Both the position numbers and the translations under genes were made by a program. From JBBSZK01 sp964428325 (GTDB taxonomy: Archaea > Nanobdellota > Nanobdellia > Pacearchaeales > GW2011-AR1): 28,467 nucleotides of DNA. Shown here in pieces: positions 14,325 to 22,605 of the stretch (its first letter is position 1; each line of letters starts with the position of its first letter). Where the stretch lies: NCBI GenBank assembly GCA_964428325.1, contig CAYRXU010000011.1:1-28467 (forward strand), written 5' to 3'. Under the pieces are notes generated by a model. That model had not been told where the DNA came from. It was given only the letters and a program-made list of their open reading frames with translations, and did not search any database.

Positions 14325-15202
14325 AGTTTCAGATACCCTTCACTTTCGCAGCAACTGAAAAACTAAGAGCTAAATCAAAACCATTCGCGAATCTAATCTC
14401 CAGAAAAAAAGATTCTACATTCCAACGCAATCTAGAAGCTGTTGAAGCTCCGATCACAAGAGAAGAATACATAGGGGTGGTCCTTCGTGGTCTTCTAGTC
14501 CGCATTATTGTCAGTTACGTCGTAGTCTCAACAGGATTCTTCTTTGCCCATGTTTCACAATTCTATCTATGGGCCGCAGGTCTAGCCATAGCGTTTGCTG
14601 GATTCATTGCATTTTCTCAGCTCCTTTACCCGAAGGTATACGCTTCCCGTAGAGAAAGAGATATTGAAAGAAATCTTATTCCTGCACTCGAAGACATGCT
14701 TGTTCAATTGAACTCGGGCGTTCCCTTGTACAGCATTTTAGTTAACATCTCAGGTTCCGATTATGGAGAACTAAGTGCAGAATTCAAAAAAGCAGTGAAG
14801 AAGATCAATGCAGGTAGTCCTCAAACAGATGTTCTAGACGAACTGGGCAAACGCAACACTTCTCCTTTCTTGCGCCGTACACTCTGGCAGCTAAGTAATG
14901 GGATGAAGGCGGGAAGCGATATTGCTATCGTCATCAGAGAAAGCAGACGCTCACTTGGAGAAGAACAAATTCTCCAGATACAAAGTTACGGTAACAAGCT
15001 AAACCCTCTAATTATGTTTTACATGTTAGTTTCAGTCATTCTACCTGCATTGGCCATCACATTCCTTACCGTTATTTCTTCACTAGTAGGACTCGGCAAG
15101 GCCCTTACAATAGGATTATTCATAGGTCTCTTTGGGCTTGTCATGCTTATACAAATCACATTCCTTGGTATGATGCGCTCATTGCGACCAAGTTTGTTCT
15201 AA
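14321..15202 (+). CDS. Pilus membrane platform protein 1 (TadC/ArlJ-like, T2SSF domain)
   Basis: This 293-residue inner-membrane protein forms the platform on which the assembly ATPase acts. Two helices (about 60-110) are followed by a cytoplasmic T2SSF-type helical domain (RDIERNLIPALEDMLVQLNSGVPLYSIL ... GMKAGSDIAIVIRESRR). Two further helices lie at about 228-285. It is about half the size of archaeal ArlJ and is followed by a second half-size homologue, a TadB/TadC-like arrangement. It overlaps the ATPase gene by 4 nt (ATGA). Confidence 0.88.
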   Translation: MKFQIPFTFAATEKLRAKSKPFANLISRKKDSTFQRNLEAVEAPITREEYIGVVLRGLLVRIIVSYVVVSTGFFFAHVSQFYLWAAGLAIAFAGFIAFSQLLYPKVYASRRERDIERNLIPALEDMLVQLNSGVPLYSILVNISGSDYGELSAEFKKAVKKINAGSPQTDVLDELGKRNTSPFLRRTLWQLSNGMKAGSDIAIVIRESRRSLGEEQILQIQSYGNKLNPLIMFYMLVSVILPALAITFLTVISSLVGLGKALTIGLFIGLFGLVMLIQITFLGMMRSLRPSLF

Positions 15203-15203
15203 C

Positions 15204-16115
15204 ATGATTTCCCAAACACCTCCGCAACCATTCATGGTCAAAACAAGACCGATTCAGATAGCGGCAGGCGTAGTCATCCTTATCGGAATCATAACATTTT
15301 ACCTTAGCAAAAGCTGGGTCGCCTCGACAATTTCAATAATCATAGGTACAGGCCTTGCAGCATTTATCATCGTAGCAAATAAACGCCTTCAACGTACAAA
15401 CGAAGTCAAAAAGATGGAAGACGTTTTCCCAGACTTTCTTGAAATGATGTCAAGCAACTTACGTGCAGGTATGACTATAGACCGAGCTCTTCTTCTAAGC
15501 GCGAGAGAAGAATTCGCTCCACTTGACAAGGAAATCTTCAAGCTAGGCAAGGACCTCGTCACAGGTAAAGAAATCGAACGTAGTCTTAAAGACATGGCTG
15601 AGCGTATCGAATCAGAGCGCATCCGTAAAACGCTCCTTTTACTAGTGAGCGGTATCCGCTCTGGAGGAAACCTCGCTACACTCCTTCAAGAAACAGCAAC
15701 AAATGTACGCGAACGTGCTTTCGTAGAAAAGCGTGCAGCTTCAAGCGTCCTAATGTACGTGATCTTTATTTGTTTCGCAATTGCAGTAGGAGCTCCTCTG
15801 CTATTCAGTCTCTCAACTGTCTTAGTCGATACGCTATCACACATCCTAGCCACCCTTCCGCCAGTAGATGCAGGAGCGCAGCAACTACCATTCACCCTAA
15901 CAACAATAGCCATAACTCCAACATTCGTAACCTACTATGCAATATTATTCATCTTAGCAACTAATCTATTAGGGTGTCTAGTTTTAGGCATGGTGGGCAA
16001 GGGAGATGAAAAGGCAGGCATCAAATACTTCATCCCTCTTGTAATAGTCAGTCTCTCGGTATTCTTCGGGATCAAAACGATTCTCTCAAGCTACTTCGGC
16101 GGCCTCTTTAGTTAG
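15204..16115 (+). CDS. Pilus membrane platform protein 2 (TadC-like, T2SSF domain)
   Basis: This 303-residue paralogue of the preceding gene has two N-terminal helices (about 17-56). A cytoplasmic T2SSF domain follows, with the hallmark ...VFPDFLEMMSSNLRAGMTIDRAL, SERIRKTLLLLVSGIRSGGNLATLLQ and three more helices. The phrase FLxxMSSNLRAGMT is close to that of archaeal TadC proteins. One base separates its ATG from the previous stop; an in-frame ATG at 15234 is an alternative start. Two tandem half-size platform proteins suggest a heterodimeric platform, as in Tad systems. Confidence 0.88.
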   Translation: MISQTPPQPFMVKTRPIQIAAGVVILIGIITFYLSKSWVASTISIIIGTGLAAFIIVANKRLQRTNEVKKMEDVFPDFLEMMSSNLRAGMTIDRALLLSAREEFAPLDKEIFKLGKDLVTGKEIERSLKDMAERIESERIRKTLLLLVSGIRSGGNLATLLQETATNVRERAFVEKRAASSVLMYVIFICFAIAVGAPLLFSLSTVLVDTLSHILATLPPVDAGAQQLPFTLTTIAITPTFVTYYAILFILATNLLGCLVLGMVGKGDEKAGIKYFIPLVIVSLSVFFGIKTILSSYFGGLFS

Positions 16116-16116
16116 G

Positions 16117-16126
16117 TTTTTATAAG
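16117..16126 (+). promoter_or_regulatory. TATA box of the KaiC-like/minor pilin unit
   Basis: TTTTTATAAG is centred about 25 nt upstream of the ATG at 16146, just after the stop of the second platform gene. It suggests the KaiC-like ATPase and the minor pilins are a separate leaderless transcription unit from the ATPase-platform genes. Confidence 0.6.
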
Positions 16127-16145
16127 CTGCGAGGATAGTAGCAGC

Positions 16146-16880
16146 ATGGTTGCACTAAAAGAGAGGTCAAGAGATAAGCGGATTCCTACTGGCGTATCAG
16201 GTCTTGATAACCTCATTGAAGGCGGTTTTGAAAATCGGTCGACAAATCTCCTAATAGGCAGTTCAGGTACTGGAAAATCAATCTTTGCAATACAATTCCT
16301 TAAGGCCGGGATGGATAAAGGCGAAAAATGCCTCTACGTTACCTTTGAAGAACGCAAGGAAGAAGTCTATGCAAATATGCTCGAATTCGGCTGGGACCTT
16401 GAGGAATATGAAAAGAAAGGATTGTTCCTATTCTTAGAATACGCTCCTGAAAAGATCCGAGTGATGTTAGAAGAAGGTGGAGGAGCTATCGAGTCACTAG
16501 TAGTGAAAAACAAAATTACTCGCATCGTCATTGACAGCATTACCTCATTCGAACTCCTTTTCGACAAACAACTAGAAAAGAGAGAAGCGGCTCTTTCACT
16601 ATTCAAAATGATTAGCGCTTGGGGTTGCACAACAGTACTCACGTACGAAGGAGATCCCCTAAAAGAATCGATAGACCATAAAGCCATCGAGTTCCAATCA
16701 GATTCGATAATTCTGCTTTACTATTTGCGCAGCAGATCCAAACGCGAGCGCTATATAGAAATCCTTAAAATGCGAGGCACTAAACATGCAGAAAACGTTT
16801 ACAAATTCAACATAGAAAAAGACGGCATAGATGTCGATAAGAAACCATATGAAGGAAAGAGTCTGAAGCGCTTATACTAA
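16146..16880 (+). CDS. KaiC/RecA-family ATPase, ArlH-like pilus partner
   Basis: The 244 residues form one KaiC domain. It begins IPTGVSGLDNLIEGGF and has Walker A GSSGTGKS at 38-45, paired glutamates E68-E69 (VTFEERK) and Walker B RIVID with D130. In archaella a KaiC-type protein, ArlH, binds the motor ATPase ArlI and regulates assembly. The position right after the ATPase and platform genes suggests the same job here. Both catalytic Glu positions are retained, so hydrolysis is possible. Its own TATA box gives a leaderless start. It could instead be a general KaiC-like regulator; context favours the pilus. Confidence 0.85.
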   Translation: MVALKERSRDKRIPTGVSGLDNLIEGGFENRSTNLLIGSSGTGKSIFAIQFLKAGMDKGEKCLYVTFEERKEEVYANMLEFGWDLEEYEKKGLFLFLEYAPEKIRVMLEEGGGAIESLVVKNKITRIVIDSITSFELLFDKQLEKREAALSLFKMISAWGCTTVLTYEGDPLKESIDHKAIEFQSDSIILLYYLRSRSKRERYIEILKMRGTKHAENVYKFNIEKDGIDVDKKPYEGKSLKRLY

Positions 16881-16884
16881 GAGG

Positions 16885-17367
16885 ATGATTAAAAAAGCAG
16901 GGCAGGCATGGGGTATTGATTTAATGATAGCTGCCGCAGTCATCATGGTTGGGATGACACTTATGTATCTCTATAGTTACCAACTTGGAAGCCGAGGCGA
17001 GCGTCAACTTGATCAAATGAATGCCATAGGCGAACGCGTTGCAAACACGCTCCTCACTACAGGTCAACCAGAAAACTGGAATCGTACATCAGTCATATCA
17101 ATAGGAATCCTTACAGAGGACAAGATAAATCAAACCAAACTAGATGAATGGTACTCTCTCACGCAATTAGATTACAACGCCACAAAGAGAATGCTTAGAA
17201 CAGGCGATGATTATTTTGTCAATTTCACAGACCAAATGCTTATTGCAGGAGATCCCGTTGTCGGTATCGGTCGCATACCTTCGCAACCAAAGAATCTCAT
17301 CCAAGTCACGCGATTCTCACTCTACAGAAATCAACCAGTTACTATAAGGGTAGTAATCTGGAATTAA
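16885..17367 (+). CDS. Minor pilin-like protein (160 aa)
   Basis: The N-terminus MIKKAGQAWGIDLMIAAAVIMVGMTLMYLY is a class III-like signal with cleavage expected after Gly. The acidic residue is Asp at mature position 6 rather than Glu at 5. A small exported domain follows with sequons NRT, NQT, NAT and NFT. It ends in a beta strand (NQPVTIRVVIWN) whose ending resembles that of the giant protein downstream (TEVQIRVWR). Four bases (GAGG) separate it from the KaiC-like gene. The next gene begins one base after its stop. It is probably a minor subunit of the pilus tip or initiation complex. Confidence 0.75.
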   Translation: MIKKAGQAWGIDLMIAAAVIMVGMTLMYLYSYQLGSRGERQLDQMNAIGERVANTLLTTGQPENWNRTSVISIGILTEDKINQTKLDEWYSLTQLDYNATKRMLRTGDDYFVNFTDQMLIAGDPVVGIGRIPSQPKNLIQVTRFSLYRNQPVTIRVVIWN

Positions 17368-17368
17368 A

Positions 17369-20300
17369 ATGAGACAAAAAAGGGGCGTATTCTTCAGTAT
17401 TGACGCAGTAATAGCCCTCATGCTCATTGTAACCCTCGTTGGTGCAGGCTATCTTGTTATACGCCACACTGAAAACACAGCAGAACTACATTATGATGTG
17501 CTCAACACACTAGGTGCTGTAAAGATCGGTGAAGTAAGTAGCCCTTACATCCAGTCACTTATCAGTTCAGGGGAGATAAAGGACACAAACACATCTGCCC
17601 TAGAAGTCATTGGTAGATACTATGTAACAAACAAAACTCGTGCAGGAGAAATAGCATCAGTATTTCTAGACAGAATAGAAACAAAAGAAAATATTGGAAT
17701 CTGGTATGGCTCAACCCTAATTGCCTCTAACAACGCCACACCTTACGAAGAAGCGCACCAGATTGACACAGTAAGGCAATTTGTAACAGGAATCCAAGAA
17801 GGAGAAAGCGTCACAGGGTTTTCCGCACGTTCATTTTTATCATCTCGGGCACAAACAAAATACATCTACATTGGAGGATACGTAGGAGACGGTAATCTCA
17901 CTATCACCGCGGAATATTACGGCAACTTAACAAGAGCCACACTCGAAATTGCAGCGGGTAAAAACTACACTCTCTATGTAAATGGGGTCTACGCTGGCGC
18001 ATACAACGCATCCACGACCATCGAGCAACCGCGTAACTTCACTATATCGCCCTCGCTTTTCCATACAGGATCAAACACACTTGAATTCCGAGGATCTCAA
18101 GTCTATATCGCCGGAGGTATGCTCAAACTATCATATGAAGGGGACGTTGATTACACGCAACTACCAAAGCAATACATTCCAGGAGTAAAAGGCATAGTAA
18201 ACATCTACGACGGTCTTTCCATACCATCTACACTTAAACAGATGAGCATCTCCCTTCACTACAACAGCACGCAACCAGTAAAGATGCTAATAGGAAACGT
18301 CACTGTATTCAACAGCTCATCATCAGGAGAAACCACTGTAGTTCTTTCAAACACACAACTCGCCGCACTCTTAGATTACAACGCGCTAAGTAACACAACA
18401 ACTCCTTTGAGAGTCTGGATAGAGAACACCTCATTCACAGGTATCCAACAAGAATTCGACGTAGTACTCATAACTGACGTCTCTGGTAGCATGGACTGGC
18501 GATTGGACAGCGACACTTCAGGAACAGCACGCAACTGTGATAGCGCATCCCTAACAGCCTCATCGACAAAACGTATCAGTCTTGCCAAATGTCTTGACAA
18601 AGATTTCGCTCAAACAATAATCAACTCAAGTACACTAAGTAGAGTAGGTTTAGTATCCTTTTCAAACGATGCTGGTAGTTATGTCGATCTAACACGCAAC
18701 TTCACACTACTGAACAACACCATCAGCGCATACAGCCCAAGTGGAGCAACATGTGTCTCATGCGCAATCAATCGTGCGCACACCATACTCCAAGCACAAA
18801 GCAATAGCTCGCGCATGAAATTCATTGTAGTTATGACGGATGGAGTAACAAATAGAAGAAGCACGAACACATGCACAGACCTAACAGGTATTGGAGCACT
18901 AACAAATTCCATGGCCGTTGGAAGTTTGGGAGTCATTGTAAACAAAACAGCAACCCAATGGAACAATATAACTTCGCCAACGAGCAACAATCTCCTCGAT
19001 ATCGACATGCTGAACGACACGGCAGGTTTCGCAGTAGGAGAGTCTGGAACAATTCTTAGATGGAATGGAACGTTGTGGATTAACCAAACTTCTCCTGTTA
19101 GCAATACACTCCATCGCGTAGATTGGTTCAACAACACATTCGCTCTTGCAGTAGGAGCGAGAGGTCGCGTACTAAGATGGAATGGAACCTCATGGAGTAC
19201 AGCAGCAACTATTTCAAACACACCAACACTTTACGGAGTAAGTATATTCAACACCACACACGCTCTCGCTGTGGGCTCGTATAGTAACCGTGCACGCATC
19301 TATCGTTCAACAAACGGAGGAACAACCTGGACGCTTGATTATTCAGGTAGCTCAAATACTAACCTGGAAGGAGTTGATGTTGCCAACACGACAAGCGCCT
19401 ATGCCGTAGGAGATGATGGTCTAATTGTACGATTCTCTGGCAGTTCATGGAGCACGCAAAGCTCACCAACATCGCAAAACCTCTATGCCATAGAAGCAAA
19501 AAACAGCACGCACATTGAAGCATTAGGTGGAGACGCAGGACAATCCATAATTATCCGCACGACAGGAGGCTCAAGCTGGAGCAGCGTATATAGTACACAA
19601 GAAGATATTCTTCACGATCTTATCCATCTCAACGGAAGTGCATATGCAGTTGGAGAAGGAGGACTTATAGTTGAATACACTACCGTCTGGAACAGGACAT
19701 TCACATTCCCACTTGCCTATGAAGGTGTCAGTTCATCTGGAGTTTCATGTACTCTTGATGGTGATGCCTGTACAGAAACAAATTCCTTCGCTGCACTGAA
19801 TGCAAACTACAGTTCATGTCGAACGCGCACACTCATTAATACAACAGTCTATTCAGTTGGATTCGGCCCTATCTCAACATGCGGCTTCGCCCTAAGAACA
19901 ATGCAGAGTATAGCAAGCTGCGGCAATGGAACTTTCTACGCCAGCAGCAACGCCTCAACACTTCAGCAAATCTACAGCACGATTGCTCAAGACATCGTGC
20001 AAATCGCATATTCGACTCAATCTTCACAACCATCATCAGGATTCACTTCTCAGATATTCAGCGATTCATACATCGAGACTAATTACACAACTCCTTCAAC
20101 ACCATTCGGCCTAAAACTTTCAACAGAAACCCCATTCTTAAACACGACAAACGCACAGTTTACCGTGCCTCCAAGCGTAACAGTAACAGAGGCACGAGTG
20201 ACTTCGTATTCCGGAGCACGATGGACACAACTAATCAAGCTGAACAATGTCGTAGCATATAATCTAACACGCTATGGTCAAACTTATCTCCCACTTGGAG

Positions 20301-20758
20301 ACCCATTTGTAGTCACACTTCCTACGAGTGTACTAAACACATCAAACACCTTAACACTTACAACTGCTGCAGCACCTACCAACATCTCGGGCGGCTCGGC
20401 CTCCAACAAAGTAATTCAAACATTCGTGAAAAATGCAACAGGTTATTCTCCAATAGCCGCTCGTGCGGCAGGATGCATTTGGACCATTGATTTTGAAGAC
20501 AACACAAACTTGACGATCAACATCCCATCAAACTATGCAGGCACTGATACTTGCAGATACCAGACCTCAAGTCTCATCTATGACGCGAACGACGCAGCGC
20601 AAGCAGCAGCATATAATCTCCTAGCTGCACTTGATCTCGACAGCGATCTCAAAGTCGATCTAACTCTAACTCCATCGGATATAGAAATAGAACTAAGTGA
20701 ACTCACAGGCATTCCATACACATGGGCAACCGAGGTACAGATACGCGTATGGCGCTAA
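17369..20758 (+). CDS. Giant pilin-like adhesin: vWA domain interrupted by a seven-repeat beta-propeller
   Basis: This 1129-residue exported protein starts with a pilin-like signal (MRQKRGVFFSIDAVIALMLIV, Asp at mature +6). A jelly-roll-like region (about 150-260) contains TLYVNGVYAGAYN. The vWA domain opens at about 362 (FDVVLITDVSGSMD), with MIDAS residues D370, S372, S374, the SGAT turn and D491 (VVMTDG). The vWA fold is then interrupted by seven AVG-type repeats (A516, A555, A594, A634, A679, A718, A760; period 39-45). Each repeat has a GxxGxIxRWNGxxW-like strand set, as in YCF48/BNR propellers. The vWA fold resumes with the Cys-rich loop and VYSVGFGP...CGNGTFYASS (about 825-880). A beta-rich tail runs to 1129. 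N-x-S/T sequons are dense, fitting a glycosylated surface protein. Most likely the pilus tip adhesin. Confidence 0.85.
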   Translation: MRQKRGVFFSIDAVIALMLIVTLVGAGYLVIRHTENTAELHYDVLNTLGAVKIGEVSSPYIQSLISSGEIKDTNTSALEVIGRYYVTNKTRAGEIASVFLDRIETKENIGIWYGSTLIASNNATPYEEAHQIDTVRQFVTGIQEGESVTGFSARSFLSSRAQTKYIYIGGYVGDGNLTITAEYYGNLTRATLEIAAGKNYTLYVNGVYAGAYNASTTIEQPRNFTISPSLFHTGSNTLEFRGSQVYIAGGMLKLSYEGDVDYTQLPKQYIPGVKGIVNIYDGLSIPSTLKQMSISLHYNSTQPVKMLIGNVTVFNSSSSGETTVVLSNTQLAALLDYNALSNTTTPLRVWIENTSFTGIQQEFDVVLITDVSGSMDWRLDSDTSGTARNCDSASLTASSTKRISLAKCLDKDFAQTIINSSTLSRVGLVSFSNDAGSYVDLTRNFTLLNNTISAYSPSGATCVSCAINRAHTILQAQSNSSRMKFIVVMTDGVTNRRSTNTCTDLTGIGALTNSMAVGSLGVIVNKTATQWNNITSPTSNNLLDIDMLNDTAGFAVGESGTILRWNGTLWINQTSPVSNTLHRVDWFNNTFALAVGARGRVLRWNGTSWSTAATISNTPTLYGVSIFNTTHALAVGSYSNRARIYRSTNGGTTWTLDYSGSSNTNLEGVDVANTTSAYAVGDDGLIVRFSGSSWSTQSSPTSQNLYAIEAKNSTHIEALGGDAGQSIIIRTTGGSSWSSVYSTQEDILHDLIHLNGSAYAVGEGGLIVEYTTVWNRTFTFPLAYEGVSSSGVSCTLDGDACTETNSFAALNANYSSCRTRTLINTTVYSVGFGPISTCGFALRTMQSIASCGNGTFYASSNASTLQQIYSTIAQDIVQIAYSTQSSQPSSGFTSQIFSDSYIETNYTTPSTPFGLKLSTETPFLNTTNAQFTVPPSVTVTEARVTSYSGARWTQLIKLNNVVAYNLTRYGQTYLPLGDPFVVTLPTSVLNTSNTLTLTTAAAPTNISGGSASNKVIQTFVKNATGYSPIAARAAGCIWTIDFEDNTNLTINIPSNYAGTDTCRYQTSSLIYDANDAAQAAAYNLLAALDLDSDLKVDLTLTPSDIEIELSELTGIPYTWATEVQIRVWR
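18860..19700 (+). repeat. Seven ~40-residue propeller repeats inside the vWA-coding region
   Basis: In-frame repeats each contain an A-V-G (once A-L-G) turn followed by a short G-x-I/V-L/V strand. Several continue into R-W-N-G-T-x-W. Starts of the A-V-G turn are at residues 516, 555, 594, 634, 679, 718 and 760. The bases AGATGGAATGGAAC recur in the second and third repeats, hinting at recent duplication of those two. Confidence 0.8.
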
Positions 20759-21678
20759 AGTCAAACAAAAAAGGAGTTTTCTTCACAGCACTAGTCCTAG
20801 TCATAGCAACAATTCTGCTCCTAACTTATGCCATTTCAACCATACCTTCAGACAGATCATCACTAAAAAAACGCGTGCAAAGTATGAACGAATTTCTTTC
20901 AGCAAGTGAAAACGATCTTGAGCGACAATTATATGTCATGGGTTTCCGAGCAGTTTTCATATTCACAGACCACATCGCACAACAAGGCACATACATCACA
21001 AATCCAGAAGCATCTTTCCAAGAATTAGCATATAATGGAACTTATCAACAAATCAACGAATCACTCTTCATAGGAATAAAAATCTCAGACGTAGAATCCA
21101 CGCTTCAAACACGCGCCCAGAAACTCAACATCAACATAACACTCTCCAATCCTCAACTCTACCTGCGACAAAGCAGCCCATGGTATCTTGATATTGTCTT
21201 GAACACGACACTTGTTATGCAAGATAAAGGTAATCTTGCAGGTTGGAATCGCTCACTCTCACTTGTGGCTCAAGTACCAATCGATGGAATGGAAGACCCT
21301 GTTTATATCGTAAATACTGGCGGCCTCGTAAGTAACAAAGTCAAGCGCACACCTCACACAACATTCGTCCAAGGCACAAACGTCAGCGCACTATCAAACC
21401 ACTCCCTCACATCTTACTACAGAGACCACACAGACGCCCCAAGTTTTCTCAACAGATTGCAAGGCAACTTCACAGCAAGCCCTTACGGAGTAGAATCAAT
21501 GGTAAATCTCCAGAAACTAGCAGCCCAAGGCGTCCCCACACAACAAAAGTCAGTTATAGACTACATTTACTTCAGCGCCTCAAACCCCTCAACAAACGGA
21601 GTCAGCGGCATGTCCACATGGTTTAGGCTTGACAGCACCCATCTAGCTTACTACAACGCAAGTCATCTAGCAACTTAA
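20749..21678 (+). CDS. Minor pilin-like protein (309 aa), last gene of the adhesin unit
   Basis: The start at 20749 (MALKSNKKGVFFTALVLVIATILLL) is chosen over 20722 because it gives a proper class III-like signal. It also overlaps the upstream stop by only 10 nt, whereas the earlier ATG adds nine non-hydrophobic residues inside the adhesin gene. KKG-VFF matches the giant protein's cleavage region, but no acidic residue follows in the helix. The exported domain is rich in sequons (NGT, NES, NIT, NTT, NRS, NVS, NHS, NFT). By analogy with bacterial GspK, subunits lacking the acidic residue sit at the filament tip; this is inference. The stop overlaps that of the convergent nucleotidyltransferase gene in TTAA at 21675-21678. 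Confidence 0.75.
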   Translation: MALKSNKKGVFFTALVLVIATILLLTYAISTIPSDRSSLKKRVQSMNEFLSASENDLERQLYVMGFRAVFIFTDHIAQQGTYITNPEASFQELAYNGTYQQINESLFIGIKISDVESTLQTRAQKLNINITLSNPQLYLRQSSPWYLDIVLNTTLVMQDKGNLAGWNRSLSLVAQVPIDGMEDPVYIVNTGGLVSNKVKRTPHTTFVQGTNVSALSNHSLTSYYRDHTDAPSFLNRLQGNFTASPYGVESMVNLQKLAAQGVPTQQKSVIDYIYFSASNPSTNGVSGMSTWFRLDSTHLAYYNASHLAT

Positions 21679-22466
21679 TCATTCCAGATAGATTTCTTAT
21701 CTACAGGCGATCTTATTTTCCATCCATCAATAGCAAATCCGCCCATAGCATAGAATACATGCGCACTAATCCGCTCGAAATTTTTGAGCATAGCATCTCT
21801 CTTATCAATTTTAATCGAATCAATAAACAAATTTACAAATATCCTATCAGGAAAAGCACTCTGTAAGTATTTCTTCAAGGCAACACCATCCGCTAAAAGA
21901 GAAAGTGTCCTATCGGGACTATTGACAGGCACACGCAAGTACGCTGCATACACCTCATAGATCTTCCTGAGTGCATTATAATAAATATAGTAAAAGTCAC
22001 TTCGGTTCTTGCCATAATTATCCTTGAGGTTATCTAGCGCGTCCCATAAGGCGTATTTCTTCAGCTCAAGAGAGATTTTGTCGAGAGCAGGAAAAGGTTT
22101 CGCTTTGAATGTCGCAGCAAGCTTCCTTAACTTAACAACATCTCCCTTTTTGTCAAAGAGAATCTTACCACTGATGAACATTACAGGAGAGAGATAAGCG
22201 TTATCTTTATGATCCTCTTCAAAATAGTTCTTAATTTGACCAGGAGGATTAGCAAAATATTCTATAAGATACCCATTCACAAAGACATTACCTCGCTCTC
22301 TCCATTTCGTCTTTTCAGAAAGCACAATATGGAGGTCTATGTCAGAATGCTCGCTTGGATTTCCAGTTACATAACTTCCACAAACAAGCGCTCCGGTAAC
22401 CTCTTTTCTCTTTTTCCATCCTAAAAGGAAGCTATTAACCGCCTCTTGCCATGTTCCTTTCTTCAT
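21675..22466 (-). CDS. Nucleotidyltransferase-domain protein (pol-beta superfamily)
   Basis: This 263-residue protein has an N-terminal minimal nucleotidyltransferase motif: GALVCGSYVTGNPSEHSDIDLHIV. It shows the G-S...G...S-D-I-D-L pattern, with two Asp for metal and a possible third Asp/Glu in YLIEYF. The C-terminal part is helical (EVYAAYLRVPVNSPDRTL) and may be a substrate-binding helical domain as in aminoglycoside- or kanamycin-type transferases. The substrate is unknown. It lies alone on minus between the minor and major pilin genes. The TATA element CTTTTATGG about 24 nt upstream of the ATG gives a leaderless start. No HEPN or toxin partner is adjacent. Confidence 0.75.
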   Translation of the reverse strand: MKKGTWQEAVNSFLLGWKKRKEVTGALVCGSYVTGNPSEHSDIDLHIVLSEKTKWRERGNVFVNGYLIEYFANPPGQIKNYFEEDHKDNAYLSPVMFISGKILFDKKGDVVKLRKLAATFKAKPFPALDKISLELKKYALWDALDNLKDNYGKNRSDFYYIYYNALRKIYEVYAAYLRVPVNSPDRTLSLLADGVALKKYLQSAFPDRIFVNLFIDSIKIDKRDAMLKNFERISAHVFYAMGGFAIDGWKIRSPVDKKSIWND

Positions 22467-22484
22467 ATAAACATCCTATAGCCC

Positions 22485-22493
22485 ATAAAAGCC
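22485..22493 (-). promoter_or_regulatory. TATA box of the nucleotidyltransferase gene
   Basis: The minus strand reads CTTTTATGG, centred about 24 nt upstream of the ATG at 22466. Confidence 0.45.
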
Positions 22494-22543
22494 TACTACT
22501 TTTAATGTTTTTCTCCCTCTTGAGTAAGCCCTCGCCCATACGA

Positions 22544-22599
22544 ATATTTATAAAGCTCTTCGTCGTCAAACCACAATCTTGAGAGAGCTAAAAGGAGGT
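22544..22599 (+). promoter_or_regulatory. Promoter and Shine-Dalgarno of the major pilin gene
   Basis: ATATTTATAAAG (about 22544-22555) is a strong TATA box that predicts a transcript start near 22576. A leader of about 30 nt then carries GGAGGTGA at 22593-22600, ending 5 nt before the ATG at 22606. This is the only first gene in the window with an extended leader and a near-perfect Shine-Dalgarno, which fits a highly expressed structural subunit. Confidence 0.75.
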
Positions 22600-22605
22600 G
22601 AAACC

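Noticed and set aside
18679..19221. A 180-codon open frame on minus opposite the adhesin gene
   Set aside because: It lies entirely antisense to the vWA/propeller coding region, whose domain motifs are clear. It has no promoter or recognisable motif, so it is a shadow of the biased codon use.
22579..22605. Longer start for the major pilin
   Set aside because: The ATG at 22579 lies at about the predicted transcript start and puts MRELKGGET ahead of the signal. The strong GGAGGTGA clearly serves the ATG at 22606.
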